Assembly (NCBI GenBank): GCA_003978075.1
Contig: QOAM01000107.1
Coordinates: forward strand, 1 to 20,292
From: Thermodesulfatator sp.
Lineage (GTDB): Bacteria > Desulfobacterota > Thermodesulfobacteria > Thermodesulfobacteriales > Thermodesulfobacteriaceae
Direction: 5' to 3'
Length of the DNA: 20,292 nt
A program made the position numbers and the translations under genes. Positions 1-6,881 of the stretch are shown here, piece by piece (positions within the stretch are counted from its first letter, which is position 1; every line of letters begins with the position of its first letter). Below the pieces are notes generated by a model. The model was given only the letters and a program-made list of their open reading frames with translations. It searched no databases and was not told the origin of the DNA.

Positions 1-148
1 CGGGGAGAGTGCAGAAGAAGCCCTGAGACAGATCAGGGAGAAGGGCTACGCCGAAAGATATCAGGCCCAGGGCCTTGAGGTCGTCCCGGTGGGCGTCTCC
101 TTTGACCCCCGCACCCGCCGCATCACTGAGATCCGTAGGGGAAAATAG
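1..148 (+). CDS. C-terminal end of a PD-(D/E)XK nuclease-superfamily protein (partial, runs off the left edge)
   Basis: The first 147 in-frame bases encode 48 residues ending in TAG at 146-148. Readable pieces are ALRQIREKGYAERY, then a run containing EVVPVGVSFDP and a basic tail. The pattern 'A-x-x-Q-I-x-x-K-x-Y-A-x-x-Y ... V-G-V-S-F-D' is characteristic of the last strands and helix of the PD-(D/E)XK domain found at the C-terminus of AAA-ATPase-like/DUF1703 proteins (PDDEXK_9 type). In those proteins an N-terminal ATPase-like domain lies upstream, outside this window. Only the tail is visible, so the catalytic residues cannot be checked and the molecular role is not settled for the family. 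No terminator hairpin with a T-tract follows the stop. Confidence 0.7.
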   Translation, partial: GESAEEALRQIREKGYAERYQAQGLEVVPVGVSFDPRTRRITEIRRGK

Positions 149-236
149 CCCCCTCTCCACCTCCCTGTAAGACCCGAGTTTGACAGTTAAAAGGGGCCAT
201 CGAGCATAAAGTGGGCCTTTCCGCCCTAAAAACCCT

Positions 237-256
237 TTGAAACATCTTGAAACATC
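237..256. repeat. Perfect 10-bp tandem repeat (TTGAAACATC x2)
   Basis: Two head-to-tail copies of TTGAAACATC lie at 237-246 and 247-256, at the left border of an AT-rich non-coding stretch. Nothing in the sequence says whether this is a binding site or replication slippage. Confidence 0.6.
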
Positions 257-306
257 CCTGATTTTTTCTTTTATTTCTCCTTCCCTAACCAAATCCCTAC
301 TTTGTT

Positions 307-328
307 ATTGCTCGTTTATTGCTCGTTT
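307..328. repeat. Perfect 11-bp tandem repeat (ATTGCTCGTTT x2)
   Basis: Two head-to-tail copies of ATTGCTCGTTT lie at 307-317 and 318-328. They end 14 bp upstream of the -35 element of the promoter at 343-371. A spacing of one helical turn would suit an activator binding on one DNA face, but this is inference only. Confidence 0.6.
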
Positions 329-342
329 TTTTAATATGACTC

Positions 343-371
343 TTGGCAAACAGGAATCTTACTGGCATACT
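343..371 (+). promoter_or_regulatory. Candidate sigma-70-type promoter (TTGGCA - 17 bp - CATACT)
   Basis: TTGGCA (343-348) matches five of six consensus -35 bases. CATACT (366-371) matches four of six -10 bases, and the spacer is exactly 17 bp. The same CATACT with a 17-bp spacer occurs in the stronger promoter at 14700-14728. Transcription would start near 378, upstream of the Shine-Dalgarno at 391-397. Confidence 0.45.
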
Positions 372-408
372 CTAATGCCCTCCATGTATAGAGGAGGCGA
401 TTTTTGCC

Positions 409-498
409 ATGGTGTTGAAGAGGCTTTATGATTCGGCCTCGAAGTTTGGGGTTGGCCGGGGGAAGGAGGAGACACCGGGCCCGCAAACCCAAAAATGA
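409..498 (+). CDS. Possible 29-residue micro-ORF with strong Shine-Dalgarno
   Basis: An ATG at 409 opens 29 codons ending in TGA at 496-498. The peptide starts MVLKRLYDSASKFGVGRGK and ends with a Pro/Gln/Thr/Lys tail. It has no membrane segment and no motif I recognise. Support comes from position only: GAGGAGG at 391-397, eleven bases before the ATG, and a plausible promoter at 343-371. It could be a real small protein, a leader peptide for the downstream RNase G/E gene, or the remnant of a longer gene. Confidence 0.3.
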   Translation: MVLKRLYDSASKFGVGRGKEETPGPQTQK

Positions 499-642
499 TC
501 ACAGCAACCGCTAAATGTTGTGTTTACCAAATAGATGAGGTGGGGACTTTGGCTGGAATACGCAGAGGTAAAATACCACTGTGAGGTGAGCTATCACGCC
601 ATCTTGTGACAGCGCCAAAATTAACCGCCCAAGGGAGGACTC

Positions 643-2115
643 TTGGCGGAGCTGCTCATAAACTACGCCCCTTATGAGACCCGAGTGGCCCTGATGGAAG
701 AGGGTCAGGTGGTGGAATTCTATGTGGAACGGCCCAAAGAGAAGGGAGTGGTAGGTAACATCTACAAGGGTCGAGTGGTGAGGGTCCTTCCGGGGATGAA
801 GGCCGCCTTCGTAGAGGTGGGGCTTTCGCGCACGGCTTTCCTTTATGGGGGAGATTTCCTGCCCATCCTGGAAGGAGAGGAACTAGCGGGTGAGCCCTTG
901 GACTCCTCTACCTTGGCCGAGGTCCTGCGGGAGGGACAAGAGATCTTGGTTCAGGTCATTAAGGAACCTGTGGGGTCCAAAGGGGCCCGTCTTTCAACCA
1001 ATATCACTCTCCCCGGCCATTACCTGGTCTATCTTCCTTATATGGGTCATGTAGGGGTCTCCCGCAAGATCCGTAACGAGAACGAGCGAGAGCGCTTGCG
1101 CCAACTTATCGAAAAAATTCGTCCCCCGAACACCGGTTGGATCGCCCGCACCGCTGCTGAAGGGGCCGGGGAGGACGAGCTGCGACTAGAAATGGAATTT
1201 CTGCTCTCCCTTTGGGAAGAGATCTCCTCTCGGGCTGAAAGGGTCAAGGCTCCGGCCCTGGTTTACGAGGAGCTGGAGGCCAGCCTGCGTGCCGTGCGCG
1301 ATCTCCTTACCCGCGAGGTCTCCTCGGTGGTCATCGATGACCGAGAGGAATACCAAAAGATCCTGGATTTCCTCTCTCGAGCGGCCCCACATCTTAAAGG
1401 TTGCGTGCGCCTTCACCAAGGCCCCCGTGACCTCTTTGAGACCTACGGACTCGAGGCCGATCCCCAAAGACTCCTGGCCTCTCGGGTATGGCTCAAGTCC
1501 GGAGGTTTTATCGTCATCGAACCCTGTGAGGCCTTTACCGCCGTCGACGTCAATACGGGCCGTTACGTGGGGAAACGTGATCTCGAAGAGACGGTCTTTC
1601 GCACCAATCTGGAAGCTGCCCGGGAGATCGCCTATCAACTCCGCCTACGCAACATCGGTGGCCTCATCATCATTGACTTCATCGACATGGAGGATCCCGC
1701 CCATCGGGAGGAGGTCTATCAAACTCTCAAGGAAGCCCTGAAGCGCGACCGGGCCAAGACCGCGGTGAAGCCCATTACCGATTTCGGCATCCTGGAGATG
1801 ACCCGGGAACGCCGCCGCGAGTCCCTTTACGAGGTGTTCCAAGAAAGATGCCCTCACTGCGGGGGAGAGGGTCGTCTCAAGAGCCGACGCACCGTGTGTT
1901 ACGAGATCTTTCGCCGCCTGGAGCGGATGGGACCACATGTAAAAAACAAAGTGGTGGAGGTAGAACTTCACCCCGAGGTGGGAGAAATCTTGGCTGAGGA
2001 GGCGGACTTCTTGGGAGAGATTGAGGCCCGGCACCAATTCGAACTCCGAGTGATCCCCCGGAAAGATCTCCCCTGGTGGGAATACAAGTTTGCTATCCGG
2101 GAAGCCCGGGAATGA
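643..2115 (+). CDS. rng: Ribonuclease G/E family endoribonuclease
   Basis: The 490-residue protein has the length of E. coli RNase G (489 aa). It is a cytoplasmic, Mg-dependent, single-strand endonuclease for rRNA maturation and mRNA decay. In order I see an S1 domain (about residues 36-125, with 'GNIYKGRVVRVLPGMKAAFVEVG'-like residues), the RNase H-like and 5'-sensor region, and a DNase I-like catalytic part. The two catalytic metal ligands are D302 (in AVDVNTG) and D345 (in IIDFIDM). They align within one residue of RNase E D303/D346. The zinc-link motif CPHC (C403, C406) matches RNase E C404/C407 and supports dimer-of-dimers assembly. There is no RNase E-type C-terminal scaffold, so RNase G is the better name. 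The start is TTG 643, with GGAGG at 634-638. Its stop lies 5 bp from the convergent metallo-hydrolase stop. Confidence 0.93.
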   Translation: MAELLINYAPYETRVALMEEGQVVEFYVERPKEKGVVGNIYKGRVVRVLPGMKAAFVEVGLSRTAFLYGGDFLPILEGEELAGEPLDSSTLAEVLREGQEILVQVIKEPVGSKGARLSTNITLPGHYLVYLPYMGHVGVSRKIRNENERERLRQLIEKIRPPNTGWIARTAAEGAGEDELRLEMEFLLSLWEEISSRAERVKAPALVYEELEASLRAVRDLLTREVSSVVIDDREEYQKILDFLSRAAPHLKGCVRLHQGPRDLFETYGLEADPQRLLASRVWLKSGGFIVIEPCEAFTAVDVNTGRYVGKRDLEETVFRTNLEAAREIAYQLRLRNIGGLIIIDFIDMEDPAHREEVYQTLKEALKRDRAKTAVKPITDFGILEMTRERRRESLYEVFQERCPHCGGEGRLKSRRTVCYEIFRRLERMGPHVKNKVVEVELHPEVGEILAEEADFLGEIEARHQFELRVIPRKDLPWWEYKFAIREARE

Positions 2116-2120
2116 GGCCC

Positions 2121-3038
2121 TCAAAGGGGCAGAATTTCTCCGGGAAAAAGCACCTCGGCCTGGAGGCCCCTCCGGTGAGCTTCTTCAGCGAAAAGGCGGG
2201 GCGGGACTTCCGGAGGTTCGTCACCTAAGGCATAGGCCCCCCAGTGAATAGGAAGACCTAAGCGAGCCCGCAGATCGTCGGCGGCTCTGACGGCCTCGGC
2301 AGGGTTCAGGTGAAAAGGGGCCATGAGCCTGCGGGGTTCGTAAGCCCCGCAAGGGAGAAAGGCCAGGTCAAAGGGCCCGAATTCCTCTCCTATTTCCCGA
2401 AAGCCCTCAAAATAACCTGTATCCCCTCCGAAAAAGAGTCGTATACCTCCCACCTCCACCAGATAGCTTACCCAGAGGGCCCGGTTATGGTCTAGAAAGG
2501 TGCGCTGTGACCAGTGTTGGGCCGGAAGGGCCAGAATGCGTACTCCGGAGATGCGCACCTCATCCAACCAGTCCAACTCCACCAGGTGATAGCCCTCGAG
2601 GTAACGGGCTGCTCCTAACCCACAGATTATCCTAAATCCCGAGGGCAAGGCCCGAAGGGTGCCGCGATCCAGATGATCTAAGTGGGCATGGGAGAGAAGA
2701 ACAAGGTCGGGCTGAGGAAGGGATTCCGGAGAAAGGGGCGGCGGGGTCCTCCGACGCACCACCCCGCCAATAGGTCCTAGGATAGGGTCGAAAAGAAGGT
2801 GGCAACCTGCCACCCGCAACCAAACCGTGCTGTGTCCCAGAAAGGCCACGAGATCCCCTTCCAACAGAGCTTCCGGGGAAAGCATCCTTACCGGGATATC
2901 GAAGGTCCGGGGCACCGGATTTTCCAGTAGCCGGCTTATTTTCCAGCGAAGGATTTCCCGGAAGAGAGGACGTTCGGCCTCTAGCCAGGGATTGGTAAAA
3001 CGCCCCTCGGAGAGATGATGTCTCCGGGCCGCGGCCAG
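2121..3038 (-). CDS. MBL-fold metallo-hydrolase, UlaG / NAPE-PLD-like (non-canonical start)
   Basis: This is a metallo-beta-lactamase-fold hydrolase. The HxHxDH metal motif is seen as LSHAHLDHLD, preceded by 'FLGHSTVWLRVAG..LLFDPILGP' typical of the UlaG-like/NAPE-PLD-like branch. GGDTGYF and PIHWGAY supply later metal ligands. These proteins hydrolyse lactone or phosphodiester bonds; the substrate here is unknown. The first ATG/GTG is a GTG at 2915, but in-frame codons continue upstream. They read RRHHLSEGRFTNPW...LRWKISRLLENPVPRTFD, which closely matches the conserved N-terminus of this family. No ATG, GTG or TTG lies in frame there. CTG at 3036-3038 is 8 nt after AAGGA and 1 nt beyond the stop of the upstream DRE-TIM gene, so I place the start there (305 residues). 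ATT at 3045-3047 is an alternative. The family call is firm; the start is provisional. Confidence 0.85.
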   Translation of the reverse strand: MAAARRHHLSEGRFTNPWLEAERPLFREILRWKISRLLENPVPRTFDIPVRMLSPEALLEGDLVAFLGHSTVWLRVAGCHLLFDPILGPIGGVVRRRTPPPLSPESLPQPDLVLLSHAHLDHLDRGTLRALPSGFRIICGLGAARYLEGYHLVELDWLDEVRISGVRILALPAQHWSQRTFLDHNRALWVSYLVEVGGIRLFFGGDTGYFEGFREIGEEFGPFDLAFLPCGAYEPRRLMAPFHLNPAEAVRAADDLRARLGLPIHWGAYALGDEPPEVPPRLFAEEAHRRGLQAEVLFPGEILPL

Positions 3039-3039
3039 C

Positions 3040-4878
3040 TCAAGAATCCTTCTCTTCGTCTTCCTCCTCCATCTTGAGGAGGTCCTTGAACCGGGTGTCC
3101 ATCCCCACCACCCCTATGACCTCCTCGTAGCGGTCGCGAATGGGGGCGGAGACCGTGAGACATAAAGCCCCGGTAACCTTAGAGGTGTAAAAGTCCGATA
3201 CATAGACCTTTCCCGTACGAAAAGGTTCCACGAACCAGGGACGATCGGAGTAATCCTCGTCTCGGAGAAGGTGCTCGAAGCGGCCTCGGTCCTCTATGTG
3301 GGTGATGAGGGGGGTGATGCGGCGCCCCTCTTGATTCACTACATAAATGAACTGGATGTAAGGATGCTCTTCCAGAAATTCCCGAAGGAGGGGGACGATC
3401 TTTTGCGGATCCATGGAGCGGATCTCCGGGCGTTCAGCCAGCTCCTCGGCCAGCTTGGAGAGTAGCTTTTCAGCTCGGGCCTTCATGCGGTCCAGGTCGG
3501 AAACGAAGAGCTCTGGGATATATTTGCGCACCAGCTGGATCATCTCCTCGTTGGAGATGGAGGTAACCCGTCCCGCTTCGTATTGCTTGAGGATGTGCTT
3601 GTAAATCTTAGCCACCCCAGGGTGGCGTTTATCAATTTGACGGTCGCCCTTGAGGTGAAAATGGGTGTTGATCCAGTAAGCTATCCCTGCGGTGCCGCTC
3701 TTGTCGGTGATAATGATCCCGATGGGGCGCTTAAGGAGCTTTTTGGTATCAAAGGGGTTATAAATTTCCTCATTTTTGAGGAGCCCATCGATATGGATGC
3801 CCGCCCGAGTGGCGTTAAATTCCGAACCCACGAAGGGTTGATTAGAGGGGATCTTTTCCCCTAAGACCTCGCGATAATAATCCGCGATTTCCGTAATCAC
3901 CGTGGTGTCTACCCCGTTGTGCGTGCCCCGCAGAGAAATGTACTCGAAGATCATGGCCTCAAGGGGGGTATTTCCCGTGCGCTCACCGAAGCCCAGGAGG
4001 GTGCAGTTGACCGCGGCACAGCCGTAAAGCCAGGCCACGGTAGCATTGATAACCACCTTGTAGAAATCGTTATGCCCGTGCCATTCCAGAAGCTCTCCGG
4101 GCACCCCAGCCTCCTCAATCAGAGTCCTCACCAGCTTGGGGACACTGCGCGGAAGCGCCGCCTCCGGGAAGGGCACCCCTAGCCCCAAGGTATCGCAAAG
4201 GCGGATCTTTACGTCTAGCCCTGATTCTTCCCGGAGTTTCATGAGCTCGATGGCCAAGGGTACCACAAAACCAAAAATATCCGCCCGAGTTACATCCTCG
4301 AAATGACAGCGAGGGATAATGCCCAGGGAAAGAGCCTCCTTGACGATGGCCAAGTAGTCTTCTAAGGCTTGACGCCGGGTCTTTTTGAGTTTGAGAAAGA
4401 TGTGGTAGTCCGAACAGGAGGTAAGGATGCCCGTCTCCTTGAGGCCCATGTCCCGGACCAGTTTGAGGTCTTCGATTTTGGCCCGGATCCAGCCGGTGAT
4501 TTCCGGGTACCGGTAACCCAAGGCCAAACATTCCTCTACCGCCTCTCGATCTTTGGCTGTGTAAAGAAAGAACTCGCTCTGCCGGATGACCCCGTTTCGC
4601 CCTCCCAGACGATGCATGAGCTTGTAGAGGTCCACGATCTGCTGCACGGTGTAAGGAGGGCGGGCTTGCTGCCCGTCACGAAAGGTGGTGTCAGTGATCC
4701 AGATCTCTCGAGCCGGACACGGAGGCACATACCGATGGTCAAATTCCACATAAGGGATATCCGTATAAGGAAAGATCTCCTTCATGAGGTTGGGCTCATC
4801 CACTTCTCGAAGCTGAGGCTGCCAAAATTTGGTGTGCACATGTTCTAAGAGCCTTTTTTCCGGGTTCCACCTGGGCAT
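3040..4878 (-). CDS. DRE-TIM acyltransferase (homocitrate/isopropylmalate/Re-citrate synthase-like) with C-terminal Cache-type domain
   Basis: The protein has 612 residues. Residues ~55-330 form a DRE-TIM barrel. DTTFRDGQQ (63-71) gives the catalytic/metal Asp-Arg-Asp. HGHND (267-271) gives the metal-binding His pair, and GERTGNT (298-304) is the synthase signature. Members condense acetyl-CoA with a 2-oxo acid. Residues ~345-480 resemble the linker/communication region of homocitrate and isopropylmalate synthases (GSEFNATRAGIHIDG). Residues ~490-600 look like a PAS/Cache sensor fold (RPWFVEPFRTGKVYVSDFY...). From memory, proteins of this length and architecture in syntrophic and sulfate-reducing Desulfobacterota include a Re-citrate synthase (Syntrophus), so that is the most attractive specific role, but substrate cannot be read from sequence. 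The frame is open to 5205, but ATG 4878 has GGAGG six bases upstream and begins the family-like MPRWNPEKR. The metallo-hydrolase follows with no gap. Confidence 0.85.
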   Translation of the reverse strand: MPRWNPEKRLLEHVHTKFWQPQLREVDEPNLMKEIFPYTDIPYVEFDHRYVPPCPAREIWITDTTFRDGQQARPPYTVQQIVDLYKLMHRLGGRNGVIRQSEFFLYTAKDREAVEECLALGYRYPEITGWIRAKIEDLKLVRDMGLKETGILTSCSDYHIFLKLKKTRRQALEDYLAIVKEALSLGIIPRCHFEDVTRADIFGFVVPLAIELMKLREESGLDVKIRLCDTLGLGVPFPEAALPRSVPKLVRTLIEEAGVPGELLEWHGHNDFYKVVINATVAWLYGCAAVNCTLLGFGERTGNTPLEAMIFEYISLRGTHNGVDTTVITEIADYYREVLGEKIPSNQPFVGSEFNATRAGIHIDGLLKNEEIYNPFDTKKLLKRPIGIIITDKSGTAGIAYWINTHFHLKGDRQIDKRHPGVAKIYKHILKQYEAGRVTSISNEEMIQLVRKYIPELFVSDLDRMKARAEKLLSKLAEELAERPEIRSMDPQKIVPLLREFLEEHPYIQFIYVVNQEGRRITPLITHIEDRGRFEHLLRDEDYSDRPWFVEPFRTGKVYVSDFYTSKVTGALCLTVSAPIRDRYEEVIGVVGMDTRFKDLLKMEEEDEEKDS

Positions 4879-5031
4879 AATTTCCTCCTTGAGACCGAGA
4901 TGGCTAAAAGAAAACTTAACATAGAAATCTGCCCCCGACGAGCCAGCTTTTCTGGAGAAAGAGCCCTTGTCAAACATAGATTTGCGGGTAAATAGGGGCT
5001 TAGGTGAAATCTCTAAAGAGGTCTTAAGGCA
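4879..5031. promoter_or_regulatory. Divergent intergenic region between the DRE-TIM and formyltransferase genes
   Basis: This 153-bp region must carry both divergent promoters. On the minus strand there is a perfect TTGACA (4968-4973) but no good -10 at the right distance. The best -10 is TATGTT (4918-4923), with a weak -35. On the plus strand TTGTCA (4967-4972) and TAAATA (4989-4994) are 16 bp apart. The word TCTCTAAAGA at 5010-5019, shared with 14573 and 19009, lies next to the formyltransferase Shine-Dalgarno. Confidence 0.35.
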
Positions 5032-5823
5032 GTGTACCGACTGGGGTGGTTTTCTACCGGTAGAGACGAGGCTGCGCGCCTGCTCCTCAAGATCGTCTAT
5101 GATCGGATTAGAGAAGGATTCATTCCCGCAGAGATAATTTATGTCTTTCTCAGTCGAAGGCCTGGAGAGAGTCCGGAATCGGATCTCTTCTTCAGTCTTT
5201 GCCAAGAACTAGGCCTAGAGGTAGTTTATCTTTCGGCCCGGGAGTTCGAGCCCCGACTCCGCCAAGAAGACCGTTCCTCCTGGCGCAAGCTCTATCACCA
5301 CCGGGTGCTGGAGATCCTCCCGGAAGAGATAGATCTGGCGGTGTTGGCAGGTTACATGTGGGTGGTTTCCGAAGAAATGTGTCAAAAGCTACCTATGCTG
5401 AACCTCCATCCCGCCCTGCCCGGAGGGCCCAAGGGGACTTGGCAAGAGGTCATCTGGCAGCTCATCTCCGCCCGGGCCGCAGAGACCGGGGCCATGATGC
5501 ATCGGGTTACCCCCCTCCTCGATGAAGGTCCGGCAGCTACCTTTTGTCGTTTCAATATTCGGGAGGGAGATTTCACTCTTTTTTGGAAAGATTGTGAAGA
5601 AAAACTCCTCAAAAAAGGATTATCCGCTCTTCAATCTGAAGAAGGGGAGAGACTTACTCTTTTTCGCAAGATTCGTGAGGAAGGAGTGCGTCGAGAGCTT
5701 CCTTTGATCGTCTATACCCTTAAGGCCTTTGCCGAGGGGGAGATATCCTGGGAGAGCCCGGATCTTCCTCTTGATCTTTCCGCACGCATTGAGGAACATC
5801 TGCGCACCGGAGCTTGGCGTTGA
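5032..5823 (+). CDS. Formyltransferase-fold protein (PurN-like, non-canonical)
   Basis: The 263-residue protein carries the formyltransferase core. N124 and H126 in LNLHPALPGGPKG, and D164 in VTPLLDEGP, correspond to the catalytic Asn-His-Asp of GAR transformylase (E. coli PurN N106, H108, D144). The His-Asp spacing is 38 against 36 residues. A one-carbon transfer from 10-formyl-tetrahydrofolate is therefore likely. The N-terminus is not typical PurN: the usual GSGSNLQ phosphate loop is replaced by FSTGRDEAA. There is an extra ~70-residue C-terminal helical region, so I do not assign GAR as substrate. Start GTG 5032 follows AAGAGGTC about 9 nt upstream. Its TGA (5821-5823) overlaps the TTG of the next gene (TTGA), which implies translational coupling with the CobD-like aminotransferase. 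Confidence 0.75.
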   Translation: MYRLGWFSTGRDEAARLLLKIVYDRIREGFIPAEIIYVFLSRRPGESPESDLFFSLCQELGLEVVYLSAREFEPRLRQEDRSSWRKLYHHRVLEILPEEIDLAVLAGYMWVVSEEMCQKLPMLNLHPALPGGPKGTWQEVIWQLISARAAETGAMMHRVTPLLDEGPAATFCRFNIREGDFTLFWKDCEEKLLKKGLSALQSEEGERLTLFRKIREEGVRRELPLIVYTLKAFAEGEISWESPDLPLDLSARIEEHLRTGAWR

Positions 5824-6881
5824 TTCGCGGACACGGGGGTGAAGTTTATCATCTGGCCCGCAAGCTGGGCCTTGATCCCCGGGAAATTCTCGACTTTAGC
5901 AGCAATGTCAGTCCCTTCCCCCCTCCCCAAGGACTCTACGAACTTCTTATCCAGCATCTTCCGGAAATCGAACGTCTCCCAGAGGTGGACAGCTTCACCT
6001 TACGTGAGGCCCTGGCCCAGCGCTTCGGAGGCCCTCCCACACGCTACTTCCCCTCTTCCGGAACCACCGAATGGATCTTTGCCTTGCCGCAGGCCCTCAA
6101 ACCCTCGAGAGTCCTCGTTTTGGCCCCTACCTATGCCGACTATGAGGATGCCGCTCAGGCGGCCGGAGTAAAAGTGAAAGCCCTCCTCGCCTATGAAAAA
6201 GAGCTCTTCCGTCTGCCCTTGGAAAAATTGGCCTCGGAGATCCGTCCAGGGGACCTCATTTTCCTTTGTAATCCCAATAATCCTACCGGGACCTTTTGGC
6301 CCCGGGCCAGATTAGCTAAACTGCTCTCTTCTTTTCCCCAAGCGGTCTTTGTAGTAGACGAATCTTACCTGCCCTTTGCCGCCGGGGAACAGGAAAGCCT
6401 TCTCACCCTTTTGCCCTTTCCGAAAAATCTGGTGGTGCTCTTTTCCTTCTCCAAGATCTACCGGGTGCCGGGCCTAAGGCTGGGCTTCGCCGCGGCTAGC
6501 GGACCTCTTGAGGAAATCCTCTCCCGAGAAGAGCTCCCCTGGGCCGTAAATCGGCTGGCACAGATAGCCGGGACTTTCCTCCTCTCCTGCCAGAACTACG
6601 AGGAAAAGGTCAGGACTTTCTTACAGGAAGAAAGACCTCGTTTAGCCCAGCGGCTCGCTGATCTAGGCCTCCGGGTCTTTCCTTCCCAAGCCAACTTTCT
6701 GCTGCTCCGGCTTCCAAAAGGGCTTTCCGGAAAGGAAATCTTCGAAAAACTCCTTCGTCAAGGGATCCTCATCCGGGTCTGTGGAAACTTCCGCGGTCTT
6801 GGGGAAGACTTTTTGCGTATTGCCCTAAGGACTCCGGAAGAAAACGAAAAACTACTTCAGGCGCTGGCGCGTCTTCTGTAG
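5820..6881 (+). CDS. PLP-dependent class I/II aminotransferase, CobD/HisC-like
   Basis: This 353-residue fold-type I PLP enzyme has NPNNPTG (151-157), FVVDESY with the PLP-ring Asp, and SFSKIYRVPGLRLGF, in which the Schiff-base Lys is about K212. The opening MIRGHGGEVYHLARKLGL followed by ILDFSSNVSPF is the classic beginning of L-threonine-O-3-phosphate decarboxylase (CobD/CobC), which makes (R)-1-amino-2-propanol phosphate for cobalamin. Histidinol-phosphate aminotransferase is the main alternative. A TTG at 5814 would add two codons, but GGAG (5809-5812) is only one base from it. TTG 5820 has a seven-base spacing and overlaps the upstream stop. The 3' end overlaps the convergent HhH/DUF4124 gene by 30 bp. 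No other cobalamin genes are visible in the window. Confidence 0.82.
   Translation: MIRGHGGEVYHLARKLGLDPREILDFSSNVSPFPPPQGLYELLIQHLPEIERLPEVDSFTLREALAQRFGGPPTRYFPSSGTTEWIFALPQALKPSRVLVLAPTYADYEDAAQAAGVKVKALLAYEKELFRLPLEKLASEIRPGDLIFLCNPNNPTGTFWPRARLAKLLSSFPQAVFVVDESYLPFAAGEQESLLTLLPFPKNLVVLFSFSKIYRVPGLRLGFAAASGPLEEILSREELPWAVNRLAQIAGTFLLSCQNYEEKVRTFLQEERPRLAQRLADLGLRVFPSQANFLLLRLPKGLSGKEIFEKLLRQGILIRVCGNFRGLGEDFLRIALRTPEENEKLLQALARLL

Larger units (their letters stand above)
149..642. other. 494-bp stretch with no convincing large gene; tandem repeats, a promoter and a possible micro-ORF
   Basis: This gap separates the PD-(D/E)XK tail from ribonuclease G/E. It holds an AT-rich segment (about 240-345), unlike the GC-rich surroundings, with two perfect short tandem repeats: TTGAAACATC twice at 237-256 and ATTGCTCGTTT twice at 307-328. 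A good sigma-70-like promoter (343-371) and a strong Shine-Dalgarno (391-397) precede a 29-codon ORF at 409-498. The stretch from 499 to 642 must contain the rng leader. It has a TAAAAT at 569-574 but no convincing -35 partner. It also has a GTGA/TCAC palindrome at 586-597 that I could not assign to a regulator. A longer ORF opening at 237 is mostly low-complexity AT-rich sequence and I do not call it. Confidence 0.5.

Noticed and set aside
237..431. 64-codon ORF starting at TTG 237
   Set aside because: The start lies inside the tandem repeat, there is no Shine-Dalgarno, and the sequence is an AT-rich low-complexity translation.
580..597. CRP/FNR-like site (TGTGA...TCAC)
   Set aside because: The half-sites are 9 bp apart rather than 6 and the inner GTGA-GCTA-TCAC palindrome fits no regulator I can name.
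4879..5205. 108-codon N-terminal extension of the DRE-TIM gene
   Set aside because: It would overlap the divergent formyltransferase gene, and its residues do not resemble the family. ATG 4878 has a strong Shine-Dalgarno and a family-like N-terminus.
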